From Lentisphaerota bacterium (GTDB lineage Bacteria; Verrucomicrobiota; Kiritimatiellia; UBA8416; JAFGTH01), in contig JAFGTH010000146.1 of assembly GCA_016934225.1 (NCBI GenBank), positions 1 to 5,531 of the forward strand: a DNA stretch of 5,531 nt, in the 5' to 3' direction. Below, one piece after another: positions 1 to 5,531 of the stretch. A model generated the notes under the pieces. It made no database searches. It saw only the letters and a list, made by a program, of their open reading frames with translations, and was not told the origin of the DNA. The stretch's first letter is position 1; the number at the start of each line of letters is the position of its first letter. Position numbers and translations under genes: made by a program.

Positions 1-876
1 TACCATATACTCAACTGTTTCGTGAACTGTTTCCGCTCCGGAGCCCATTACGACGATTATTTTCTCAGCATCTGGAGCGCCTATGTAGTCAAACAGCTTG
101 TACTGTCGGCCCGTGAGTTTGGCGAACTTGTCCATACATTTCTGAACAATCGCCGGTGTTGCGTCGTAGTATTTGTTTACGGTTTCACGTCCCTGAAAGA
201 AAACATCTGGATTTTGCGCTGTTCCTCGAAGAACGGGTCTGTCCGGTGACATGCCGCGCATTCGGTGTGCCAAGACGAGCTTGTCGTCAATCATCGCTCT
301 GATGGTATCGCGCGTTACCTGTTCTACTTTCTGGATTTCGTGCGAGTTGCGGAATCCGTCGAAAAAATGCAAAAACGGGATCCTGGTTTCTAACGTTGCG
401 GCATGTGCTATTGTCGCAAGATCGCCGATTTCCTGAATGCTGCATGATGCCAGCAGTGCAAAGCCTGTGCCGCGCACCGACATGACATCGGAATGATCAC
501 CGAATATTGACAGCGCTTGGCATGCCAATGAACGCGCCGACACATGGAAGACCGTGCATGCGAGTTCACCTGCGATTTTGTACATATTGGGTATCATCAG
601 GAGCAAGCCCTGGGAAGCGGTAAATGTTGTGACCATTGCGCCGGACGTTAAGGCGCCGTGGAGAGCGCCACTAGCGCCGCCCTCGGACTGCAACTCAACG
701 ACATTGGGGATAGTCCCCCATATGTTCTGGACGCCTGCCGCGCTCAATTCGTCGGCAGTTTCGCCCATTGGTGATGAAGGGGTAATTGGATAAATTGCAC
801 AAATTTCGCTTACGGCATGCGCAACTGTGGCAGCTGCCGTATTGCCGTCAATCATGACCATATTCTTATCGGACAT
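1..876 (-). CDS. nifJ: Pyruvate:ferredoxin (flavodoxin) oxidoreductase, N-terminal part (partial)
   Basis: This gene encodes the start of the single-chain enzyme that splits pyruvate with coenzyme A into acetyl-CoA and CO2 and passes the electrons to ferredoxin or flavodoxin in the cytoplasm. I translated the minus strand by hand. It is open for 292 codons from ATG at 874-876 to the window edge, so the C-terminal three quarters (family length is about 1,170-1,200 residues) lies outside. Domain I shows DGNTAAATVAHAVSE (10-24), YPITPSSPMGE (29-39), ELQSEGGASGALHGAL (61-76), TFTASQGLLLMIPNMYKI (84-101), SARSL (113-117) and SIFGDHSDVM. T32, E65 and R115 line up with Thr31, Glu64 and Arg114 of the Desulfocurvus (Desulfovibrio) africanus enzyme, which contact thiamine diphosphate and pyruvate. 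Domain II begins near YIGAPDAEKIIVVMGSGAET. The Shine-Dalgarno GAGGAG lies just upstream at 883-888. The gene is 108 bp downstream of the aldolase gene and may share its transcript. The symbol could equally be por. Confidence 0.95.
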   Translation of the reverse strand, partial: MSDKNMVMIDGNTAAATVAHAVSEICAIYPITPSSPMGETADELSAAGVQNIWGTIPNVVELQSEGGASGALHGALTSGAMVTTFTASQGLLLMIPNMYKIAGELACTVFHVSARSLACQALSIFGDHSDVMSVRGTGFALLASCSIQEIGDLATIAHAATLETRIPFLHFFDGFRNSHEIQKVEQVTRDTIRAMIDDKLVLAHRMRGMSPDRPVLRGTAQNPDVFFQGRETVNKYYDATPAIVQKCMDKFAKLTGRQYKLFDYIGAPDAEKIIVVMGSGAETVHETVEYMV

Positions 877-936
877 TATATTCTCCTCGTACGTGGAATC
901 AGTTTTCCTTTTTTCAAAACGTTTCGTCATCCGTGC

Positions 937-955
937 GCTTCCTGGCGCGCGAAGC
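937..955 (-). other. Small GC-rich hairpin between aldolase and oxidoreductase genes
   Basis: In the 108-bp gap between the two minus-strand genes, GCTTC and GAAGC pair around a nine-base loop that itself contains GCGCGC. No T-run follows on the minus strand, so this does not look like a Rho-independent terminator. It could be a processing or stability element of a shared transcript, or chance. No second promoter with both boxes is visible in the gap. Confidence 0.25.
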
Positions 956-984
956 AGGATAAAAATTCTTGCCCGTCACCTTGT

Positions 985-1932
985 CTATGCAAGTGATTTG
1001 CGCAAGCTGTCAATCTGTCCGGCGCTGCCGAGGACTTTGTTCTTATGAGCGATGTATTTGGCGTACTCGTTTATGAACACGGTGCCCGGTTTTCGCAGAT
1101 CGAAGTTCGCAGGATCATCTCTGAAGCTTTCTCTGTGAACGCGGCACCACACAAGTCGTCCGTCGGTGTCAATGTTGACCTTGGTTACGCCCATTGGCGC
1201 GGCCTTTGTAATCTGGGCTTCATCAACACCCTTTGCGCCTTTGAGCTGTCCGCCGGCGGCGTTAATACGTTGCACTTCGTCCTGTGGCACTGAGCTTGAC
1301 CCGTGCATGACGAGCGGATAACCGGGCAGGAGTTTCTGTATGGCTAGAATGACTTCAAAGTGAAGGCCCTGTGATCCGGTGAACTTGTATGCTCCGTGAC
1401 TTGTTCCAATTGCGCAGGCAAGACTGTCGCATCCGGATTTCTTGACGAATTCTTCGACCTGTTTCGGATCGGTCAACTTTGCGTTTTCTTCATTTACGGA
1501 GATATCTTCTTCGACACCGCCTAATTGGCCCAGTTCTGCCTCGACGGCTATATTCTTCGCATGCGCCGCGGTGACCACGCGTTTTGTGATTGCGATGTTC
1601 TGTTCGAAAGGCTCGTGACTGGCGTCAATCATTACGGAGCTGTAGAAGCCGCTTGCTATACAATCCATGCATGCTGCTTCGTCTCCGTGGTCGAGATGTA
1701 CGGCAAATATGGCTTCTGGAAATATTTCATCGGCCGCTCGTATCATAGCCTCCAGAATTCGTTTGTCGGTGTAAGAGCGGGCTCCTTTCGACAATTGAAT
1801 GATAAACGGAGCTTTGCTGTCCACATTGCCGCGGAAGAGACCCATGGTTTGTTCCGCATTATTTATATTGTAAGCGCCTACCGCGTATTTGCCATATGCG
1901 TGTTTGAACAATGCTTTTGTAGAAACTATCAT
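985..1932 (-). CDS. fba: Class II fructose-1,6-bisphosphate aldolase (zinc-dependent)
   Basis: This cytoplasmic enzyme reversibly splits fructose 1,6-bisphosphate into dihydroxyacetone phosphate and glyceraldehyde 3-phosphate in glycolysis and gluconeogenesis. The 315-residue protein is full length for the family. It has the N-terminal barrel strand AVGAYNINNAEQ (17-28), the AVHLDHGD motif (77-84) with catalytic D81 and zinc ligand H82, and VMIDASHEPFEQNI (100-113). It also has EAELGQLGG (131-139), GTSHGAYKF (176-184) with zinc ligand H179, VMHGSSSVP (208-216) with H210, and the phosphate-binding NIDTD (253-257). ATG at 1930-1932 is chosen because AAAGGA lies seven to eight bases upstream. 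A promoter at 1998-2025 gives a leader of about 60 nt. Ketose-bisphosphate aldolases acting on tagatose share this fold, but the motif set and length fit the fructose enzyme. It lies upstream of and in line with the pyruvate oxidoreductase gene. Confidence 0.95.
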   Translation of the reverse strand: MIVSTKALFKHAYGKYAVGAYNINNAEQTMGLFRGNVDSKAPFIIQLSKGARSYTDKRILEAMIRAADEIFPEAIFAVHLDHGDEAACMDCIASGFYSSVMIDASHEPFEQNIAITKRVVTAAHAKNIAVEAELGQLGGVEEDISVNEENAKLTDPKQVEEFVKKSGCDSLACAIGTSHGAYKFTGSQGLHFEVILAIQKLLPGYPLVMHGSSSVPQDEVQRINAAGGQLKGAKGVDEAQITKAAPMGVTKVNIDTDGRLVWCRVHRESFRDDPANFDLRKPGTVFINEYAKYIAHKNKVLGSAGQIDSLRKSLA

Positions 1933-1997
1933 TTAAACATCCTTTCGTTGATTTTGTATCACCCCGTAAATCTGATGTATACGGAAAAGCGCAGAGT

Positions 1998-2025
1998 ACT
2001 ATAGCCGTTTAATGAACCATGTCAA
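1998..2025 (-). promoter_or_regulatory. Sigma70-type promoter for the aldolase gene
   Basis: On the minus strand a perfect TTGACA (2020-2025) is followed after 16 bases by TATAGT (1998-2003), five of six matches to the -10 consensus. Transcription would begin near 1991, leaving a leader of about 60 nt before the aldolase ATG. The leader contains CCGTA and TACGG arms (1964-1968 and 1980-1984), a weak inverted repeat of unknown meaning. Confidence 0.7.
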
Positions 2026-2098
2026 CATTGGAATTATGAATGGCATGACTTTGGAGCCACAATAAACTCTGTGCGCTTGATGCGTTGCTTTATTTGCC

Positions 2099-2139
2099 AA
2101 ACAAAAATTGTCCGTATGGCAAGATGGAAGATAACGGAC
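2099..2139 (-). terminator. Rho-independent terminator of the araC-family gene
   Basis: On the minus strand GTCCGTTAT (2139 to 2131) pairs with ATACGGAC (2117 to 2110), eight base pairs with one bulged T. AATTTTTGTTT follows (2109 to 2099). The stem begins at the base directly after the TAG stop of the regulator gene. It separates that gene from the aldolase promoter about 75 bp further on. Confidence 0.65.
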
Positions 2140-3042
2140 CTATTTATTACGGTATTGAGTAGGCGTTTGACCGACCAGCTTGTGGAATATGCGGGAAAAG
2201 TAATATTCATCATGGAATCCGACACGCGCGGCAATTTCCTTGCCGCGCAGCGATGTAGTGCGCAGTAACGTTTGCGCAGCTTCCACGCGCAAACGTTGTT
2301 GATGGGCAATTGGCGACAACCCGTAGGCGCGCTGATATACGCGTTGAAAGTAGCCGACAGACAGGCTTGCCATTCTTGCCAGCGCTGGAATTGTCAGATG
2401 CTCGGCATAATGCTGTTCGATGTGTGCGCGCACTGTTCGCAGACTGGATTGTCTGGAATCGTCAACGTTCTTGGGTAAATAGAATTCTCGCAGCAAAAAT
2501 TCAAACAATTGCAGGATTGTGGAACGAGTTCGTAACTGGCTGAGAGATCCGCCGGCCTCCAGCCAGTCCATTTCGCGTTCCAGCAAGCCGACAGCCTCGT
2601 TCATTTGAATATGCGTTAGAGTGTGCGGAAAATTTATTGCGTTAGTTGAGACTCCGCTCAGAAGCGACAAAAGATGATGGAATGGTATGTCCAGCATATT
2701 GTTGTCTTTTCCCCGAAACGAAAAAGTTATTTCTGAATAAAATACTTGCCCAGCGTCGATAATGCCAAATGCATGGGAATCGCCAGGAGACGTAAGAACC
2801 AATACTCTGGGCTTGCAACAATGCACAGCGTTCTGAAGGATGAATCTTCCTTCGCCACGCGTGTACAGGACTATATGATAGCTTTTATGGATATGTTGTC
2901 GGCGTTGGTGAGTTGCCGCCTTTTGACTCAGAGTGCAATGCTCAATTGTCATGAGGTATATCTTGCCGTTGTGTTCCACTTGCATGATCTGGCTTGTTTC
3001 AATCAATGTTTGCGGTCGGGTATAACAGCGCATGAAAGTCAT
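2140..3042 (-). CDS. AraC-family transcriptional regulator
   Basis: This is a DNA-binding regulator with an N-terminal cupin-like sensing domain and a C-terminal double helix-turn-helix. In the 300-residue form starting at ATG 3042, the cupin-like part contains HIHKSYHIVLYTRGEGRFIL near residues 50-70 and a PGDSHAFG turn near 86-93. The first helix-turn-helix covers about 216-244 (LTIPALARMASLSVGYFQRV). The second covers about 265-298 and carries the family signature GFHDEYYFSRIFHKLVGQTP. The start is uncertain. The frame runs back to a TTG at 3069; ATG codons lie at 3042, 3033 and 2985, and none has a clear Shine-Dalgarno. A -10-like TATTAT at 3041-3046 would favour 3033 or 2985. It is transcribed away from the uroporphyrinogen-decarboxylase-like gene at 3240, its most likely target, and may also regulate itself. 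The inducer is unknown; AraC proteins of this build often sense sugars or related small molecules. Confidence 0.88.
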   Translation of the reverse strand: MTFMRCYTRPQTLIETSQIMQVEHNGKIYLMTIEHCTLSQKAATHQRRQHIHKSYHIVLYTRGEGRFILQNAVHCCKPRVLVLTSPGDSHAFGIIDAGQVFYSEITFSFRGKDNNMLDIPFHHLLSLLSGVSTNAINFPHTLTHIQMNEAVGLLEREMDWLEAGGSLSQLRTRSTILQLFEFLLREFYLPKNVDDSRQSSLRTVRAHIEQHYAEHLTIPALARMASLSVGYFQRVYQRAYGLSPIAHQQRLRVEAAQTLLRTTSLRGKEIAARVGFHDEYYFSRIFHKLVGQTPTQYRNK

Positions 3043-3069
3043 AATAGTACAAAAAATAGTAAGAATCAA
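3041..3069 (-). promoter_or_regulatory. Possible promoter of the araC-family gene
   Basis: On the minus strand TTGATT (3064-3069) and TATTAT (3041-3046) are separated by 17 bases, four and five matches to consensus. The -10 box overlaps the ATG at 3042. If this promoter is real, translation must start at 3033 (nearly leaderless) or further in, at 2985. The surroundings are AT-rich, so chance matches are likely. Confidence 0.3.
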
Positions 3070-3125
3070 CTATTGTCGCTAAGGATGGTGATAGAGGAAC
3101 ATACAAGAAATATAAACAATGGATT

Positions 3126-3190
3126 TGTGTCTGCAAACATGAATTGGAAAGTAATTGAACGTGGTTTGACAATGTGTCGGGGCGAACATG
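3126..3190 (+). promoter_or_regulatory. Repeated TGTGTC/AACATG elements and -35 box upstream of the URO-D-like gene
   Basis: Two similar elements lie in the divergent control region: TGTGTC-N4-AACATG at 3126-3141 and TGTGTC-N6-AACATG at 3173-3190, their left halves 47 bp apart in the same orientation. A perfect TTGACA (3166-3171) lies between them. The base run 17 bases downstream of it (TGTTGC, 3189-3194) is a poor -10 match. A good -35, weak -10 and repeated upstream elements fit an activator-dependent promoter, with the neighbouring AraC-type protein as the obvious candidate. The assignment is inference only. Confidence 0.3.
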
Positions 3191-3228
3191 TTGCCGCCTT
3201 TTTTCAATTTGCGCTCTCAACTGAACTT

Positions 3229-3232
3229 GGAG
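3229..3232 (+). promoter_or_regulatory. Shine-Dalgarno that fixes the URO-D-like start
   Basis: GGAG at 3229-3232 lies seven bases before the ATG at 3240. This favours that ATG over the in-frame TTG at 3234, which would sit only one base from the site. Confidence 0.75.
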
Positions 3233-3239
3233 ATTGATT

Positions 3240-4424
3240 ATGGCGAATGAACTCCATCTGCGTCTCGCGAAGGAGCTGGTGAGCGAGACCCATGCGGCAG
3301 GAGGAATGGCACCGGTGGACATAGAACAATTTTGGGCGGATCAGGAAATCGCCATGACGGATCCGTTCGGGGCGCATATTCCACAGGTGCCGCTGGGTGC
3401 CGTTTTAACGTCCGAATGTGTATTTGCCGAATTGGGAATACCGCAAGACACTTGGCGATATTTGAATGATCATGATTGGCGATTGGAGCTTAACAAAGCA
3501 TATAACGACAAATCGGAAAAAATCGTGGGACGACGGATCCTCAATGAAACGCCATTCAATTCATCACGTGTTTATCCGGAACGAAAGACGCTTGCAGACC
3601 TGTTTGAGGCAAAGAATGTGTGGAGGGATCAGTCGTGGTGGCTGGAGCAATCGGCGCATGGGGAATCCGAGCTGAACGCTTTGCTGGATCGCGTGGAACG
3701 CCGTTTGGAGCGACCCCGCGATTTCTTTTTGCCGCCGGAATGGGAATCGGAAAAAGAGTCTCTTATGGCTTTGGGTATCAAACCGCGTCTTTACGGATGG
3801 CAACGTGGACCGGTTACGTTTGCCACCTCTATTTACGGAACTGAGGAATTCTTATTTCTGGTATTGGATAATCCGACATTGGCAGCACGTCTGCGTGATG
3901 CCATTTTGCACGGGATGTTGGCAATAGCGCAGTTGGCTTATGAAGAAGCCGGTTACACTCAGGAAAATGCGCCGCACGGGTTCGGATTCGCGGACGATAA
4001 TTGCAGTTTAATGACGCCGGCCATGTACGAAGATTTCGGATATCCGATACTAAAAGGAATGTTCGATTTTTGCAGTCCAAATCCCGGAGACAGACGCTAC
4101 CAGCACAGTGATTCGGCCATGGCCCATGTGTTGCCCATTCTCGGCAAGCTCAATCTTACCGGGACGAATTTCGGTCCGACAGTAAGTGTGGCTGAAATCC
4201 GTCGGTATTTGCCGAATGCCGTGATTGATGGCGAACTGGCACCATTTACGTATAGTCGTAACGATGAAGTGGGAATAGTTACTGAGTTTTTGCGTGATTT
4301 TTCTCAAACACGTGAACAGCGTGGATTGCGCTTTACAACCGCAGGTTCTGTCAACGACGGCACACTTCTCACCAGTATGCGACTGGTGATGGCGGCTATT
4401 CAGCGGTACGGGCGATATAATTGA
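3240..4424 (+). CDS. Uroporphyrinogen decarboxylase (URO-D) superfamily protein, not HemE
   Basis: This 394-residue cytoplasmic protein belongs to the URO-D/methylcobamide:CoM methyltransferase superfamily of TIM-barrel enzymes. Family features seen are RGPVTFATSIYGTEEF (189-204), the acidic GFADDNCSLMTPAMYEDFGYP stretch (249 onward, matching the usual D-D...SP..F..F..P pattern), and QHSDSAM (288-294). NLTGTNFGP (305-313) and a C-terminal TTAGSVNDGTLL (366-377) also fit. HemE's N-terminal substrate-binding signature with RQAGR is absent, so heme synthesis is unlikely. Where corrinoid methyltransferases such as MtaA use H-x-C, this protein has H289-S-D291, and no cysteine is seen at the later ligand position. 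HSD variants occur in uncharacterised members of the family. It stands alone, divergent from an AraC-type regulator, suggesting substrate-induced expression. No corrinoid protein or reactivase gene is nearby, so the substrate is unknown. Confidence 0.82.
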   Translation: MANELHLRLAKELVSETHAAGGMAPVDIEQFWADQEIAMTDPFGAHIPQVPLGAVLTSECVFAELGIPQDTWRYLNDHDWRLELNKAYNDKSEKIVGRRILNETPFNSSRVYPERKTLADLFEAKNVWRDQSWWLEQSAHGESELNALLDRVERRLERPRDFFLPPEWESEKESLMALGIKPRLYGWQRGPVTFATSIYGTEEFLFLVLDNPTLAARLRDAILHGMLAIAQLAYEEAGYTQENAPHGFGFADDNCSLMTPAMYEDFGYPILKGMFDFCSPNPGDRRYQHSDSAMAHVLPILGKLNLTGTNFGPTVSVAEIRRYLPNAVIDGELAPFTYSRNDEVGIVTEFLRDFSQTREQRGLRFTTAGSVNDGTLLTSMRLVMAAIQRYGRYN

Positions 4425-4733
4425 GAGAACCCCTGTTTAATGCCTTAATCTGCATATTTCATGAAGGATTGCATGCGTGTGGGATAAGGCGTTGTGGAAC
4501 AAGGGCTTTGTGTGGTATTGAATATTGTTTGAAAATACAGTTTGTAATATGGCCCCTGGGAAGATGAAGATGCATGCAATTCTTTACCAGAGGCGAGTCC
4601 ATGCCTGCCAAGGCCGCCGTTATTGAGAATTCGCGGTATTCATACAGCTTCATCCTCAATGCCTTGGCCTTGATTAGTTTGAACTCGTGAAATAAGCGGG
4701 TTAGTCACGCCATGCAAAAACGCAGTAATTTTT
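4425..4733. other. 309-bp stretch without a convincing gene
   Basis: After the URO-D-like stop, TTAATGCCTTA (4437-4447) can pair with TAAGGCGTTG (4485-4494), partly through G-T pairs, and an inner GCAT/ATGC arm is possible. No T-run follows, so it is not a standard terminator. GCCAAGGC near 4607 and GCCTTGGC near 4662 form a wide inverted repeat. On the minus strand a frame is open from 4704 to 4459 (82 codons, start candidates TTG 4659 or ATG 4653). It has no recognised family and only a weak AGG-type ribosome site. No clear promoter for the acetyltransferase was found; TTGAAC and TTGATT boxes near 4670-4685 lack a good -10. Confidence 0.5.
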
Positions 4734-5252
4734 ATGGAAGCACAAATGGTTCTGATTAGAGACGAAAACGATACGGATTATAAAATAATTTCGGATGTGA
4801 CTAAAGCCGCGTTTGAAACGATGGAGATTAGTAATCACACGGAGCAGTTCATTATTGAGGCGCTACGATCCGCGAACGCCTTAACGATATCTCTGGTCGC
4901 AGAGGTGGATAGCCGTATAGTGGGACATATTGCGTTTTCTTCTGTAACCATGTCGGACGGTACAAAAGATTGGTACGGACTCGGTCCGGTTTCCGTACAT
5001 CCGGATTTTCAGTGTAAGGGCATTGGAAAGGCGCTTATACAAGAAGGATTGTCACGCTTGAAAACCTTAAAGGCAAAAGGTTGTTGCTTGGTCGGACATC
5101 CACGGTATTACCGTCAATTCGGGTTTAAGAATGTTGAGGGACTTGTCTGCGTGGGTGTTCCGCAAGAAGTGTTCTTTGTTCTTTCATTTGACAGGCACAT
5201 TCCGCAAGGCAATGTCATTTTTCATGACGGATTCAAAGCAAACGGTCAATAA
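4734..5252 (+). CDS. GNAT-family N-acetyltransferase, YhbS-like
   Basis: This is a cytoplasmic acetyl-CoA-dependent N-acetyltransferase with the single GNAT fold; the acceptor substrate is unknown. Its 172 residues match the usual length. Strand and motif order fit the YhbS-type subgroup: LIRDENDTDYKII at the N-terminus, VGHIAFSSV (63-71), and motif A GLGPVSVHPDFQCKGIGKAL (82-101). Q93-x-x-G96-x-G98 is the acetyl-CoA pyrophosphate loop. GHPRYYRQFGF (121-131) is typical of the subgroup, and the end VIFHDGFKA resembles YhbS-like C-termini, so the protein looks intact. The ATG at 4734 has no ribosome site. The in-frame ATG at 4746 has GGA seven bases upstream and gives the more usual beginning MVLIRDE, so the true protein may be 168 residues. 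It stands alone, same strand as the URO-D-like gene but 309 bp away, so an operon is doubtful. Confidence 0.88.
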   Translation: MEAQMVLIRDENDTDYKIISDVTKAAFETMEISNHTEQFIIEALRSANALTISLVAEVDSRIVGHIAFSSVTMSDGTKDWYGLGPVSVHPDFQCKGIGKALIQEGLSRLKTLKAKGCCLVGHPRYYRQFGFKNVEGLVCVGVPQEVFFVLSFDRHIPQGNVIFHDGFKANGQ

Positions 5253-5283
5253 ATCACTGCACGGTAACGGCGTTCTTTCTGGA

Positions 5284-5324
5284 AGGATGATGGGATTGCC
5301 TTGTGCGGGAGCGAAGATCATCCT
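5284..5324. repeat. Inverted repeat downstream of the acetyltransferase gene
   Basis: AGGATGAT (5284-5291) and ATCATCCT (5317-5324) are a perfect eight-base inverted repeat around a 25-base loop, 31 bp after the acetyltransferase stop. An overlapping alternative pairs GGGATTGCC (5292-5300) with GGCAACCC (5329-5336), one base bulged. Neither stem is followed by a T-run on the plus strand, so a Rho-independent terminator is not supported. Confidence 0.35.
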
Positions 5325-5369
5325 CGGCGGCAACCCTTCGCATATTGGAACCGGGATATTGCGCATAAG

Positions 5370-5397
5370 AAAAACAAAAACTTAGTAAATAAGGTTT
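5370..5397 (-). terminator. Weak terminator-like hairpin after the right-edge minus-strand gene
   Basis: On the minus strand, overlapping the TAA stop, AAACCTTA pairs with TAAGTTT (one bulged C, five-base loop). The T-rich TTTTTGTTTTTC follows, down to 5370. The stem is short and AT-rich, so termination would be weak, but the position right at the end of a gene supports it. Confidence 0.4.
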
Positions 5398-5531
5398 ATA
5401 CGTTTTTTGTTGATGACGATTTTTTCCCACCCAGTACTTCGAGCATCGCAATGAATACGTACACGCCCATGGCTTGTGCCACTAGCGCCGCTCCGCCGTA
5501 GGTCCGCGCCTCAAATAAAGTGATTGCACCA
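5396..5531 (-). CDS. C-terminal end of a probable membrane protein (partial)
   Basis: The minus strand is open from the right window edge to a TAA at 5396-5398, giving 44 residues. Residues 12-30 (GGAALVAQAMGVYVFIAML) are hydrophobic and read as a final transmembrane helix. A short polar tail rich in lysine and serine (GGKKSSSTKNV) follows and would suit a cytoplasmic end. The other two minus-strand frames close within 16 codons of the edge, and a terminator-like hairpin overlaps the stop, both in favour of a real gene end. The family cannot be recognised from this fragment. It is convergent with the acetyltransferase gene, 143 bp away. Confidence 0.5.
   Translation of the reverse strand, partial: GAITLFEARTYGGAALVAQAMGVYVFIAMLEVLGGKKSSSTKNV

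Noticed and set aside
554..793. 79-codon plus-strand open frame within the oxidoreductase gene
   Set aside because: It is antisense to the thiamine-diphosphate-binding domain of the oxidoreductase, whose motifs are unmistakable.
875..880. TATAAT overlapping the oxidoreductase ATG
   Set aside because: There is no -35 box at the right distance (the bases there read CTGATT), and transcription from it would start inside the coding region.
1525..2004. 159-codon plus-strand open frame opposite the aldolase gene
   Set aside because: It lies antisense to a clearly recognised aldolase, is rich in Cys/Tyr/His without any family motif, and has no ribosome site. It is a shadow of the real gene.
2034..2309. 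91-codon minus-strand open frame overlapping the end of the AraC-type gene
   Set aside because: It is out of frame with the second helix-turn-helix and crosses the terminator. It shows no family features.
2746..3237. 163-codon plus-strand open frame opposite the AraC-type gene and its control region
   Set aside because: It overlaps the regulator's cupin-like domain in antisense, and no recognisable domain was seen. The AraC signature on the other strand is decisive.
4536..4633. 25-codon plus-strand frame starting near ATG 4548 in the gene-free stretch
   Set aside because: It has no ribosome site, no recognisable motif and only a weak promoter-like sequence upstream with a 19-base spacer.
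5131..5385. 84-codon plus-strand open frame overlapping the acetyltransferase end
   Set aside because: It is read in another frame of the acetyltransferase and then through the hairpin region. A frameshifted extension was considered, but the acetyltransferase already ends in a normal family C-terminus.

Overview
The window looks like ordinary chromosomal sequence from an anaerobic or fermentative bacterium. The main clue is a pyruvate:ferredoxin oxidoreductase gene behind a class II fructose-bisphosphate aldolase gene. The aldolase type, the non-HemE uroporphyrinogen-decarboxylase-family protein and the AraC regulator beside it together recall the Lentisphaerota/PVC group. That placement is a low-confidence impression, because no rRNA or phylogenetic marker is present. 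No tRNA, rRNA, CRISPR array, insertion sequence or phage gene was seen.

Layout. Positions 1-876 (minus) hold the N-terminal 292 residues of pyruvate:ferredoxin oxidoreductase, running off the left edge. Positions 985-1932 (minus) hold a complete class II fructose-1,6-bisphosphate aldolase, with a good sigma70-type promoter at 1998-2025. Positions 2140-3042 (minus) hold an AraC-family regulator that ends directly at a hairpin-plus-T-tract terminator. A divergent control region of about 200 bp (3043-3239) follows. Positions 3240-4424 (plus) hold a uroporphyrinogen-decarboxylase-superfamily protein that is not HemE. Positions 4425-4733 contain no convincing gene. Positions 4734-5252 (plus) hold a YhbS-like GNAT acetyltransferase. 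After a short gap with inverted repeats, positions 5396-5531 (minus) hold the last 44 residues of a probable membrane protein.

How the genes may work together. The aldolase and the oxidoreductase lie in the same direction 108 bp apart, with no clear terminator between them. They are probably co-expressed as parts of a glycolysis-to-acetyl-CoA fermentation route that yields reduced ferredoxin. The AraC regulator and the uroporphyrinogen-decarboxylase-like gene are divergent neighbours and form a plausible regulator-target pair. The substrate of the enzyme cannot be read from the sequence. The acetyltransferase and the truncated membrane protein have no visible link to the rest.
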